DNA of 64,000 nt from positions 61,633 to 125,632 of the forward strand of contig CALWGF010000008.1 in the NCBI GenBank assembly GCA_944379995.1, in the 5' to 3' direction. The notes beneath the pieces were generated by a model that ran no database searches, was not told where the DNA came from, and saw only the letters and a program-made list of their open reading frames with translations. This stretch comes from an uncultured Clostridia bacterium (lineage in GTDB: Bacteria > Bacillota > Clostridia > Lachnospirales > Anaerotignaceae). The translations under genes were made by a program, and so were the position numbers. Below, one piece after another: positions 9,879 through 18,285 of the stretch; within the stretch, counting starts at the first letter, position 1, and the number at the start of each line of letters is the position of its first letter.

Positions 9879-11234
9879 TTAATCAATAGTTTTTATATAT
9901 TTTCTATATAATCTTAAATACATTATAATACTCATTATAAGTGCTATAAATTCAGCAATAGGGAATGCAGTCCAAACAAATGATAAACCTAATATTTTTG
10001 CCATAATATATGCAACAGGAAGTATCACTAATAATTGTCTTATTATAGAAATAATAAGACTATATCCAGCTTTTCCAACTGCTTGAAAAACACATGAATA
10101 AACAATACTTATTCCTGCAAACACAAAACTTGTACTTATAATTCTTAATGCTGGTATACCTATTTCAATCATTTCTGCATCTGCATTAAATATTAAAAGA
10201 AGTCTATCAGGTACAATTTGGAAGCTTATCATACCAACAAGCATTATTAATACAGAAACAATTAAACCAAGTTTTATTGTTTTTAATATTCTTTTTTTAT
10301 TTTTTGCACCATAATTATATCCTATAATAGGAATCATACCATTTGTAAGACCAAAAACAGGCATAAATATAAAACTTTGTAATTTAAAATATGCACCATA
10401 TACAGAAACTGCACTTTGAGAAAATGTCATAAGAACTTTATTAAGACCTATTGTAAGCACAGAAGTTATTGATTGCATTACCATTGAAGGTATACCAACT
10501 GCATATATTTCTTTTGTAATTTTAAGACTTGGACGAAATTTAAACATATTTATATTAATTTTATCATTTTTCTTAATATTAACATAAAGACCAAAAGCCA
10601 TAGCTACAATTTGACCTATAACAGTTGCTATTGCAGCACCCATAGCCCCAAGTTTAGGCATACCAAAAAGACCAAATATAAATATAGGGTCAAGTACAAT
10701 ATTTATTATAGCACCTGTTCCTTGAACAATCATATTATAAAAACTATTTCCTGTTGCCTGCATAATTCTTTCCATAGCAACCTGTACAAAAACACCAAAT
10801 GAAAATATAGTACAAATTCTTAAATAATCTGTTCCCATTTTTAAAACATCTGGATTAGTTGTAAAACTACCTATAAATATTTCTGAAAAAAACAAACCAA
10901 ATATTGCAAAAACAATACTACTTAATATACATAAAAATATTCCGTTTTCTGCTGCTGCATCAGCTTGTTTAAATCTTTCTTCTCCAAGTCTTCTCGAAAT
11001 AAGAGAATTTATACCTACTCCTGTTCCTACTGATACTGATATCATAAGCAATTGTATTGGGAATGCTAATGTAACAGCAGCAAAAGCATCAGTACTTACC
11101 ATAGATACAAACCAACTATCAACAACATTATAAAGAGCCTGTACAAGCATTGAAATCATTATAGGAACAGACATATTAACAAGTAGTTTCCCCTCCGGCA
11201 TTGTTCCCATTTTGTTTTCTTTACTTAGTTCCAA
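9879..11234 (-). CDS. MATE family efflux transporter B
   Basis: This 451-residue MATE/MOP-superfamily membrane exporter has about 12 helices. Family features are GKLLVNMSVPIMISMLVQALYNVVDSWFVSMV, SVGTGVGINSLISRRLG, ATGNSFYNMIVQGTGAIINIVLDPIFIFG and NGMIPIIGYNYGAKNKKRI. I chose TTG at 11234 (MELSKENKMGT) because AAAGGAAG lies 7-8 nt upstream; the longer in-frame ATG begins before that site. It is the first gene of the two-gene MATE unit. No regulator gene is adjacent. The substrate is unknown. Confidence 0.9.
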   Translation of the reverse strand: MELSKENKMGTMPEGKLLVNMSVPIMISMLVQALYNVVDSWFVSMVSTDAFAAVTLAFPIQLLMISVSVGTGVGINSLISRRLGEERFKQADAAAENGIFLCILSSIVFAIFGLFFSEIFIGSFTTNPDVLKMGTDYLRICTIFSFGVFVQVAMERIMQATGNSFYNMIVQGTGAIINIVLDPIFIFGLFGMPKLGAMGAAIATVIGQIVAMAFGLYVNIKKNDKININMFKFRPSLKITKEIYAVGIPSMVMQSITSVLTIGLNKVLMTFSQSAVSVYGAYFKLQSFIFMPVFGLTNGMIPIIGYNYGAKNKKRILKTIKLGLIVSVLIMLVGMISFQIVPDRLLLIFNADAEMIEIGIPALRIISTSFVFAGISIVYSCVFQAVGKAGYSLIISIIRQLLVILPVAYIMAKILGLSFVWTAFPIAEFIALIMSIIMYLRLYRKYIKTID

Positions 11235-11383
11235 AAAAACACTTCCTTTCTTATAATTCAAATAATTATTACATTATCTACGGAATTATAACATAATGAG
11301 TATAATAAGTATATAGTATTCTAGGCATAAAAAATAATACAAAGCATATATTGTTTCATAAACATATAAAAGAGGTATAAGTT

Positions 11384-11800
11384 ATGGATAATGCAAAAAA
11401 TATTCAGAAAAAAAATATGGAGTTTTTAAATATTATTATAAATATAATAAAGCCCCAAATTATCGCTATACTTATTACAGCAATAGTATTCATAGGTATG
11501 GCTATACTACTTACATACACAGATTTTAATGAAACAAAAATATCAACTGTATCTCTTATTTGTACAGCAGTAGCAACTCTTATATGTGGATTTGATACAG
11601 CAGCTTTGTTTGGAAAAAAAGGATTTATATGGGGTGCTATTTCAGGTATAGTATATTCAATTATAATATTTATTATATGTATTATAGCAGGAACAAATTT
11701 TACATTTGATTTTGGTAAAATAACAACTCTAATTATATCTATTGCAGGCGGAATGATTGGTGGAGTTTTGGGAGTTAATACAAAATCAAATAAACATTAA
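11384..11800 (+). CDS. Small membrane protein, TIGR04086/YrzE-like
   Basis: This 138-residue protein has a short charged N-terminus and four predicted helices (about 27-48, 55-75, 82-104 and 110-132) ending in the glycine-rich stretch IAGGMIGGVLGV. Length, topology and that ending resemble the TIGR04086/DUF3792 family, which in many Clostridia lies near yajC, scfA and secDF. Here it stands apart by several kilobases. The ATG follows AAAAGAGGTATAAGTT. The function of the family is not known. The family assignment is from memory of the pattern and is moderate. Confidence 0.55.
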   Translation: MDNAKNIQKKNMEFLNIIINIIKPQIIAILITAIVFIGMAILLTYTDFNETKISTVSLICTAVATLICGFDTAALFGKKGFIWGAISGIVYSIIIFIICIIAGTNFTFDFGKITTLIISIAGGMIGGVLGVNTKSNKH

Positions 11801-11880
11801 TAATTTTTTATACCACAAGTTTATTTTATATTTAATATATAAATGTTAATATTAAAAAAATAAACTAATGAGGTGGTTTA

Positions 11881-12420
11881 ATGAAATATATTAATATTTA
11901 TCATGCTGATTATTGGTATTCTTATTATAATATAGGTAATTTCAAAATAAATGATATAAATAGTGTTGAATTATCAATATTAAATACAAAGAATGAATAT
12001 GATATATTTTTTAATATAGATTTTTATAATATTAAAGGTATTGAAGATATTATAAAAGATGATGAATACATAGAAAAAGGTGATATTAATTATGATTATT
12101 TTATATCTCAATATGAACTTCTCAAAAAAGGAAAAATAAAATATTTTATAGGTTCAATATACTATCCACACTATTATAGAGATATAAAAAATTGTAATTT
12201 AGATAACAATTCTATATTTGAATTAACATCTCCAAATTTGAAGCCTTATTATTGCGTAATATTTACAAATGAACAAAATTCTCTTACACCTGAAAATATT
12301 ATAAAATTATTAGAATATATTTCATTAGATTTATTTAAAGAAAAATTTAATTTTGAAATGTATGATTACTTTGATAAAAACAAAGCTCAAGAATTATATA
12401 ATAAAGATTATGTTTATTAA
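11881..12420 (+). CDS. Hypothetical protein, Tyr/Asn-rich
   Basis: This 179-residue soluble protein was not recognised. It is unusually rich in tyrosine, asparagine, isoleucine and lysine and has no signal peptide or helix, with alternating short hydrophobic segments suggesting an alpha/beta fold. The ATG follows GAGGTGGTTTA with standard spacing, and a strong terminator follows directly, so it looks like a real gene. Its composition is more AT-rich than its neighbours, which could mean recent acquisition or weak selection. Small solitary proteins of this composition are sometimes immunity proteins, but nothing specific supports that here. Confidence 0.6.
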   Translation: MKYINIYHADYWYSYYNIGNFKINDINSVELSILNTKNEYDIFFNIDFYNIKGIEDIIKDDEYIEKGDINYDYFISQYELLKKGKIKYFIGSIYYPHYYRDIKNCNLDNNSIFELTSPNLKPYYCVIFTNEQNSLTPENIIKLLEYISLDLFKEKFNFEMYDYFDKNKAQELYNKDYVY

Positions 12421-12423
12421 TAA

Positions 12424-12452
12424 AAAAACCGTGGATAATATCCACGGTTTTT
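12424..12452. terminator. Bidirectional terminator of gpmI operon
   Basis: A 14-bp perfect stem (12424-12437 with 12439-12452) with GC-rich core CCGTGG is flanked by A and T runs. It ends the cggR-pgk-tpiA-gpmI operon on the minus strand and the hypothetical gene on the plus strand. Confidence 0.9.
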
Positions 12453-12463
12453 AAATTCATAAA

Positions 12464-14008
12464 TTATTTATTTATAAGAAGACTTTCTCCTGTCATTTCA
12501 GCAGGCTGTGGAAGTCCCATCATTTCAAGAAGTGTTGGAGCTATATCAGCAAGTTTTCCGCCTTCTTTAAGTCCTACACCTTCTTTGTAGTTTACAAGTA
12601 TAAATGGAACAGGGTTTGTTGTATGAGCTGTGAAAGCATCACCTGTTGTATAATCTATAAGCTGGTCACTATTACCATGGTCTGCACAAATAAACATCTG
12701 ACCATCTACTTTTAATAATGCATCAAGAACACGTCCAATACAAGTATCAACTGTTTCAACAGCTTTTATAGCAGCAGACATAATTCCTGTATGACCAACC
12801 ATATCTGGGTTAGCATAGTTTACAATTATAAGGTCATAAACTCCACTTTCAATTTTTTCAACAAGACCATCTGTTACTTCAACAGCACTCATTTCTGGTT
12901 TAAGGTCATATGTTGCAACTTTTGGAGATGGAACAAGAAGTCTGTCTTCTCCTTCGTTTGGTTCTTCAACACCACCATTAAAGAAGAATGTAACATGAGC
13001 ATATTTTTCTGTTTCAGCTGTTCTTAACTGTTTAAGACCAAGTGATGAAATATATTCGCCAAGTGTATTTGTAAGTTTCTGTGGTTTGAAAGCAACTTCT
13101 TTATTTTCAATAGTTACATCATATTCTGTAAATGTAACAAATTTTACAGTAGGATATTTTTCTCTAACAAAACCACTAAAGCTATCATCACAGAATGTTC
13201 TTGTGATTTCTCTTGCTCTGTCTGGTCTAAAGTTAAAGAATATAACTGAGTCATTATCATTTACTGTACCAACAGGGTTTCCTTCGCTATCAACAATACA
13301 TGTAGGAACAACGAATTCATCTGTTTTTTCATCAGCATATGATTTTTCAATACATTCAGCTGAGCTTGTAGCTTTGTTTCCTTTTCCAAGAACAATAGCA
13401 TCATAAGCTGTCTGAACTCTTTCCCAACGGCTATCTCTATCCATTGCATAGTATCTTCCACTTATTGTAGCAATTTTACCTACACCGATTTCAGCCATTT
13501 TAGCTTCAAGTTCAGCAAGATAATCTTTACCTGATGCAGGAGGTGTATCTCTACCATCAAGGAAAGCATGTACATAAACTTTTTCAAGTCCATGTTTTTT
13601 AGCAAGCTCTAAAAGTGCATAAAGATGTGTATTATGGCTATGAACACCACCATCTGATAAAAGACCGAAAAGATGAAGAGCTGAATTATTCTTTTTGCAA
13701 TTTTCAACAGCATCAAGAAGTGCTTCATTTGTAAAGAAATCACCGTCTTCAATAGCTTTTGTTATTCTTGTAAGTTCCTGATATACAACTCTTCCTGCAC
13801 CCATGTTAAGATGTCCAACTTCTGAGTTACCCATTTGTCCATCTGGAAGACCTACCGCAAGACCACTTGCATATCCTTTTACACAAGGATATTTTTTAAC
13901 CATAGCATCAATAACAGGTGTATTTGCCTGTTTTACTGCATTACCTTCTACTTTATCATTAATACCAAAACCGTCAAGTATCATTAAAACTGTTGGTTTT
14001 TTACTCAT
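12464..14008 (-). CDS. gpmI: Cofactor-independent phosphoglycerate mutase
   Basis: This manganese-dependent enzyme interconverts 3- and 2-phosphoglycerate. The 514-residue product is of normal length. It has VLMILDGFG with metal ligand D12, and the phospho-acceptor S62 in [17 protein letters not shown]. Also present are [41 protein letters not shown] and CADHGNSDQ, all of the alkaline-phosphatase-superfamily fold. The ATG at 14008 is preceded by AGGAGGAAT; the longer open frame starts upstream of that site. It is the last gene of the glycolytic operon, 62 nt after tpiA. Enolase, the next step, is not in this operon. Confidence 0.96.
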   Translation of the reverse strand: MSKKPTVLMILDGFGINDKVEGNAVKQANTPVIDAMVKKYPCVKGYASGLAVGLPDGQMGNSEVGHLNMGAGRVVYQELTRITKAIEDGDFFTNEALLDAVENCKKNNSALHLFGLLSDGGVHSHNTHLYALLELAKKHGLEKVYVHAFLDGRDTPPASGKDYLAELEAKMAEIGVGKIATISGRYYAMDRDSRWERVQTAYDAIVLGKGNKATSSAECIEKSYADEKTDEFVVPTCIVDSEGNPVGTVNDNDSVIFFNFRPDRAREITRTFCDDSFSGFVREKYPTVKFVTFTEYDVTIENKEVAFKPQKLTNTLGEYISSLGLKQLRTAETEKYAHVTFFFNGGVEEPNEGEDRLLVPSPKVATYDLKPEMSAVEVTDGLVEKIESGVYDLIIVNYANPDMVGHTGIMSAAIKAVETVDTCIGRVLDALLKVDGQMFICADHGNSDQLIDYTTGDAFTAHTTNPVPFILVNYKEGVGLKEGGKLADIAPTLLEMMGLPQPAEMTGESLLINK

Positions 14009-14070
14009 TTTTTTATTCCTCCTAAAACTAAGGGCGGACAATTAAGCCCGCCCTAAATTAAAATTTATAA

Positions 14071-14814
14071 TTAGTAATTAACAATCTGTGAAAAATCTTC
14101 TTTAAGGCTTGCTCCACCAACGAGTCCACCGTCAATGTTTGGCATACCGAATAATTCAGCAGCATTTTTACCGTTTACACTTCCGCCATACTGAATTCTA
14201 ACTTCTTCAGCTGTTTCTGAACCATAAACTTCTCCAAGTACTGTTCTAATAGCTGCACAGATTTCTTCAGCCTGTTCGCTAGTAGCTGTTTTACCTGTTC
14301 CAATAGCCCAGATTGGTTCATAAGCGATAACAACTTTTTTAACATCTTCTGCACTAATTCCAGCAAGACCGCTCTTAATCTGTGTTCTGATGAAATCAAC
14401 AGCAATTCCAAGTTCTCTCTGTTCAAGAGTTTCACCACAGCACATGATAGGTGTTATACCATGTTCAATAGCTTTTTTAACTTTTTTGTTTACAGTTTCA
14501 TCTGTTTCTGCGAAATATTCTCTTCTTTCAGAATGTCCGATAACAACGTATTTTACACCGATTTCTGTAAGCATAGCTGGAGAAATTTCACCTGTATAAG
14601 CTCCACTTTCTTCATAGAACATGTTCTGAGCACCAACTGCAATGTTTGTACCTTTTAATGCATCAATTACAGGTATAAGGTCAACTGCTGGTACGCAAAA
14701 TACAACATCAACTTTATCTGTATTTACTTTGTCTTTTAAAAGCTCAACAAGTGCTAAAGCTTCCTGTGGAGTTTTGTTCATTTTCCAGTTTCCTGCTACA
14801 ATTTTCTTTCTCAT
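14071..14814 (-). CDS. tpiA: Triosephosphate isomerase
   Basis: Triosephosphate isomerase interconverts dihydroxyacetone phosphate and glyceraldehyde 3-phosphate. The 247-residue protein has all the active-site elements: K11 in AGNWKMNK, H94 in [12 protein letters not shown]166 in [14 protein letters not shown], and the phosphate-binding [10 protein letters not shown] and GGLVGGASL. The ATG at 14814 follows AAGGAAGCGTTTATTTT; the longer frame begins before this ribosome binding site. It lies about 57 nt after pgk and before gpmI. Confidence 0.97.
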   Translation of the reverse strand: MRKKIVAGNWKMNKTPQEALALVELLKDKVNTDKVDVVFCVPAVDLIPVIDALKGTNIAVGAQNMFYEESGAYTGEISPAMLTEIGVKYVVIGHSERREYFAETDETVNKKVKKAIEHGITPIMCCGETLEQRELGIAVDFIRTQIKSGLAGISAEDVKKVVIAYEPIWAIGTGKTATSEQAEEICAAIRTVLGEVYGSETAEEVRIQYGGSVNGKNAAELFGMPNIDGGLVGGASLKEDFSQIVNY

Positions 14815-14871
14815 AAAATAAACGCTTCCTTTCAAACCAAAATAGCAATTTATATAAGTATTATTTTTAAA

Positions 14872-16068
14872 TTATTTATCATTAACAGCTGCAACACCTG
14901 GTAATTCTTTTCCTTCAAGGAATTCAAGTGAAGCACCACCACCTGTTGAAATATGGCTCATTTTGTCACCAAATCCAAGCTGATTTACAGCAGCAGCAGA
15001 GTCACCACCACCAATAATTGTTGTAGCACCTTCAAGAGCAGCCATAGCTTCAGCAACAGCTATTGTACCTTTAGCGAATGTAGGCATTTCAAATACACCC
15101 ATTGGTCCATTCCATATAACTGTTTTAGCACCTTTTAATGCTTCAGCATAAAGTTCTCTTGTTTTTGGTCCAATATCAAGACCTTCCCATTCATCTGGGA
15201 TTTCAAGTGTAGGAACTACCATTGTTTCTGCATCATTGCTAAATTCCTGTGAAACAACTGTATCTGTTGGAAGAAGTAATTTAACGCCTTTTTCTTCTGC
15301 TTTTTTCATCATTTCTTTAGCATAATCAACTTTGTCAAGTTCAAGAAGTGATTTACCAACTTTACCACCCTGTGCAACAGCGAATGTATAAGCCATACCA
15401 CCGCCAATAATAAGTGTATCAACTTTATCAAGAAGGTTGTTGATTACGTTAATTTTATCAGAAACTTTTGCACCACCAAGTATAGCAACGAAAGGTCTAA
15501 CAGGATTTTCAACAGCATTTCCAAGGAAAGCTATTTCTTTGTCCATAAGGTATCCAACAGCTGATTCACTAACAAAGTTTGTAACACCAACAGTTGAACA
15601 ATGAGCTCTATGGCTTGAACCAAAAGCATCATTTACATATACATCTGCAAGGCTTGCAAGTTCTTTGCTGAAGTTTTCTTCATTTTTTGTTTCTTCTTTT
15701 CTATAACGTGTATTTTCAAGAAGAACAACATCGCCATCTTTCATTTCAGCAACTGCTTTTTTAGCATTTTCACCAACAACATTGTCATCTTTAGCAAAAA
15801 CAACATTGATACCAAGTTTTTCTGATAATCTTACTGCAACTGGAGCAAGAGAAAGTTCTGGTTTTGGTTCTCCCTTTGGTTTACCCATATGTGAACATAA
15901 TATAACTTTAGCACCATCACCAATAAGTTTTTTGATTGTAGGAAGTGCAGCTACAATTCTGTTTTCGTCTGTAATTTTACCATCAATGATTGGTACATTA
16001 AAGTCACATCTTACAAGTACCTTTTTACCTTTTACGTTTAAGTCGTCTACTGATTTTTTGTTTAACAT
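14872..16068 (-). CDS. pgk: Phosphoglycerate kinase
   Basis: Phosphoglycerate kinase makes ATP from 1,3-bisphosphoglycerate. The 398-residue protein has the family signature [11 protein letters not shown], substrate-binding [34 protein letters not shown], and the nucleotide-binding [11 protein letters not shown] and [11 protein letters not shown]. The ATG at 16068 is preceded by GCGGAGGTTGAAAAC. It sits downstream of cggR, but glyceraldehyde-3-phosphate dehydrogenase, which usually lies between them, is missing from this locus. A predicted promoter in the cggR-pgk gap could drive pgk, tpiA and gpmI independently of cggR. Confidence 0.97.
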   Translation of the reverse strand: MLNKKSVDDLNVKGKKVLVRCDFNVPIIDGKITDENRIVAALPTIKKLIGDGAKVILCSHMGKPKGEPKPELSLAPVAVRLSEKLGINVVFAKDDNVVGENAKKAVAEMKDGDVVLLENTRYRKEETKNEENFSKELASLADVYVNDAFGSSHRAHCSTVGVTNFVSESAVGYLMDKEIAFLGNAVENPVRPFVAILGGAKVSDKINVINNLLDKVDTLIIGGGMAYTFAVAQGGKVGKSLLELDKVDYAKEMMKKAEEKGVKLLLPTDTVVSQEFSNDAETMVVPTLEIPDEWEGLDIGPKTRELYAEALKGAKTVIWNGPMGVFEMPTFAKGTIAVAEAMAALEGATTIIGGGDSAAAVNQLGFGDKMSHISTGGGASLEFLEGKELPGVAAVNDK

Positions 16069-16229
16069 GTTTTCAACCTCCGCTTAAATTATTTAATAAA
16101 CTCCCAATTAAGAAAATGTAATAAATACATCTCTTAATATTTTGTCTTTGGATACAAAAAATATCCTTATGTCTTGCAAATAAAATTCTTTATATTTTCC
16201 TATTATAAAATAAGACCATATACATTTTT

Positions 16230-16258
16230 ATTTTAACATAATAAAGTACAGTCATCAA
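16230..16258 (-). promoter_or_regulatory. Predicted internal promoter before pgk
   Basis: On the minus strand TTGATG (16258-16253) and TAAAAT (16235-16230) are separated by exactly 17 nt. It lies in the 210-bp gap between cggR and pgk and would give a leader of about 150 nt. It would allow high expression of the enzymes relative to the repressor. Confidence 0.45.
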
Positions 16259-16278
16259 TAACAGCATTTAAAATACTT

Positions 16279-17298
16279 TTATAATTTAAGAATTTTATTT
16301 GCAGCACCTTCATCAATAACAAGTGTCATTTCTGGAAGGTTTCTACATATTGCAGATATACCTAAAGCTTTTTTTCTTCCAAGGGCCACAGCAATAATAT
16401 TAGGTATTCTCTTTAAATCTTCAAATCCTAAGCCAACTAAATTAGATTCATAAACAACATTTCCGTCTTTATCAAAATAGTATCCAAAAGCTTCGGCAAT
16501 AGCTTTTTTATCTACAAGTATTTTATAAACATCATCTGACACCCTTCTCTTTCGTGCCATTTCAAGAGCTTCCCCAAGCCCAAGAATTAATATATCCGCT
16601 TTATTCATACTTGACATTGTTTTACGAATAGAAGGCTCATTCATCACTTCATTTAAAGCTCGTGAACTCATAGCATCAGGAATATATAAAAGTCTATACT
16701 CTGCTGAAAGTTTTTCGGCAAGTCTTGCAGCAAGAATATCACTTTGTGTTTCAACATCTCTACCAATGCTACCTCTTGCAGGTACTACCATACAAGCTTT
16801 TTTTGTAGTATATTCGCTCATTCCATCAACCACAGAAGCAACAGTTGTTCCACCTGTTACAGCTATTATACTTTTTTCGTTTACGACTGTCATAAGTACT
16901 TTGGCAGCAAATTTTCCAAGTTCAGCTTTTACAGCAACATTCTTGTCATAGTCACCTTGTACTATATGAACCCTTTTTATCCCCAAAATATTTTCAATTT
17001 TTCTTTCTTTTACAGAAAGCCCGTTATACTCCCTCAACGGTTCTTCAAGCTCATAAAGAACTTCTTTTCCCTTTTCGGTAATGCTTAAACCAACCTTTGA
17101 AACATTTAAAAGCTCCTGCTCGGCAAGTTTCTCAATATCTCCTCTAACCGTTCTTTCTGTAATATCGAGATACGCAGATATACTTCTTCTTCCAACAGGC
17201 TGTAAAATTTCTACTGTTTTGAGAACATCATATCTTCTTTTTATTAAATTAATATGATCCGGCATTAATTTCTCAATCATAAAAATTATATTTTTCAT
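16279..17298 (-). CDS. cggR: Central glycolytic genes regulator CggR
   Basis: CggR is a SorC/DeoR-type repressor of glycolytic genes whose binding is released by fructose 1,6-bisphosphate in Bacillus. The 339-residue product has an N-terminal winged helix (about 10-75, RRSISAYLDITERTVRGDIEKL) and a sugar-phosphate-binding domain with IIAVTGGTTVASVVDGM, ILGLGEALEMARKRR and LGRKKALGISAI. ATG at 17298 is 6 nt beyond the AAGGGTG ribosome binding site. A two-site CggR operator (17316-17351) lies immediately upstream, so autoregulation is very likely. The usual partner gap gene is not downstream; pgk is. Confidence 0.93.
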   Translation of the reverse strand: MKNIIFMIEKLMPDHINLIKRRYDVLKTVEILQPVGRRSISAYLDITERTVRGDIEKLAEQELLNVSKVGLSITEKGKEVLYELEEPLREYNGLSVKERKIENILGIKRVHIVQGDYDKNVAVKAELGKFAAKVLMTVVNEKSIIAVTGGTTVASVVDGMSEYTTKKACMVVPARGSIGRDVETQSDILAARLAEKLSAEYRLLYIPDAMSSRALNEVMNEPSIRKTMSSMNKADILILGLGEALEMARKRRVSDDVYKILVDKKAIAEAFGYYFDKDGNVVYESNLVGLGFEDLKRIPNIIAVALGRKKALGISAICRNLPEMTLVIDEGAANKILKL

Positions 17299-17315
17299 AA
17301 ACATCACCCTTTTGG

Positions 17316-17351
17316 GACTATATATGTCCCATACATATATTTTTTGTCCCA
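17316..17351 (-). promoter_or_regulatory. CggR operator
   Basis: On the minus strand the sequence is TGGGAC-N6-TATA-N4-TGGGAC-N6-AGTC. This has exactly the spacing of the Bacillus CggR operator CGGGAC-N6-TGTC-N4-CGGGAC-N6-TGTC, with both GGGAC half-sites kept. It lies between the predicted promoter and the cggR start codon, where bound repressor would block elongation or initiation. Confidence 0.8.
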
Positions 17352-17368
17352 CGTGCTTTAAAAATAAT

Positions 17369-17396
17369 ACTTACTTAAAATTACCCTTAAGTAAGT
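17369..17396 (-). promoter_or_regulatory. Inverted repeat at the 5' end of the cggR transcript
   Basis: ACTTACTTAA (17369-17378) and TTAAGTAAGT (17387-17396) are perfect complements with an 8-nt spacer. The predicted transcription start is near 17397, so the RNA would begin with a 10-bp hairpin, a known way to protect transcripts from 5' decay. A DNA-binding site is the alternative. Confidence 0.5.
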
Positions 17397-17404
17397 CTGA
17401 AGAT

Positions 17405-17433
17405 AGTATACTACTGTTTTCCAAAAAATTCAA
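17405..17433 (-). promoter_or_regulatory. Predicted cggR operon promoter
   Basis: On the minus strand TTGAAT (17433-17428) and TATACT (17410-17405) are 17 nt apart. This is a strong vegetative match, placed upstream of the 5' hairpin and the CggR operator. The remaining sequence to 17598 is AT-rich with no gene. Confidence 0.6.
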
Positions 17434-17598
17434 CACTTTTTTTATATTCATTATGTAAAAACATTGTTATAATTATATTAAAATTAGGATATATTGCACA
17501 AATTAATATATATTATATAATAATATACACAATTTATACTTTATATTTTGTATGTATATTTATACTTATACAACTATTATAAATGTATTTTAAAACAT

Positions 17599-17625
17599 AA
17601 AAGGGTATTTTTATAATACCCTTTT
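17599..17625. terminator. Terminator of the C_GCAxxG_C_C-type gene
   Basis: An 11-bp perfect stem (17599-17609 with 17615-17625) has a 5-nt loop. It is directly downstream of the gene ending at 17630 on the minus strand, which then meets a T run. Confidence 0.8.
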
Positions 17626-17629
17626 AATA

Positions 17630-17992
17630 TTAAATTAATTCATTTATCACTTCATCTGTTATATCACATACATATTCTATAATTTCATTACAATCATTTG
17701 TTTCTGAAGATAATCTTTGACAATCTATATATTTATATCTATTAAAAAATTTATCAAAAAATATTATCCTTCCTATTCTTCCTTTTTCTGTTCCTAGAAC
17801 AGCACCTATAACTATTATAGCTGAAATAAGTACACCACACATACCTTGTATTCCAAAACCATTATTTATAATACCTATACCATCTTCAAATTGTTTCGAA
17901 ATATCAATATTATATTTTTTTTCAGCACTCATAATTATAGAGCTTGTACAACTATAACCATTATTATATAACTTTAATGCTAAATTCTTCAT
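17630..17992 (-). CDS. C_GCAxxG_C_C family protein (putative redox)
   Basis: This 120-residue protein resembles the C_GCAxxG_C_C family, small cysteine proteins thought to be redox-active. It has GYSCTSSIIMSAEKKYNID near the start, GFGIQGMCGVLISAIIVIGAVLG in the middle, and late cysteines in YIDCQRLSS, NDCNEI and YVCDI. The family's GCA motif has drifted to GMCG. The central glycine/alanine segment is hydrophobic but is conserved in this soluble family. The ribosome binding site is weak. It is a single-gene unit between cggR and the large surface protein. No electron-transfer partner is adjacent. Confidence 0.65.
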   Translation of the reverse strand: MKNLALKLYNNGYSCTSSIIMSAEKKYNIDISKQFEDGIGIINNGFGIQGMCGVLISAIIVIGAVLGTEKGRIGRIIFFDKFFNRYKYIDCQRLSSETNDCNEIIEYVCDITDEVINELI

Positions 17993-18173
17993 ATATTACA
18001 TATCAACCTTATTATTTTATCTTCAATATTATATTATGTTTATTTATTTACTTATGTTAAATATATTATTTGCTTATAAAAATTTGGTTACAAAATTCTA
18101 ATTACTTAACATAAACTACAATTTATATAAAAAAACATTATTTTATATTATTTTTTTTGTGTATAAAAGAATG

Positions 18174-18202
18174 TTGATAATTTGTATCTTATATGGTATA
18201 TT
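18174..18202 (+). promoter_or_regulatory. Predicted promoter of the giant surface protein
   Basis: TTGATA (18174-18179) and TATATT (18197-18202) are separated by 17 nt, giving a leader of about 75 nt before ATG 18286. The rest of 17993-18285 is very AT-rich, with no other feature visible. Confidence 0.5.
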
Positions 18203-18285
18203 TTTATAAATTTGAAAAATTACATTTTTTAAAAAAATTATTTTATTTATAAAAAAATATAACTTTTGAAAATTAGGAGGGTATC

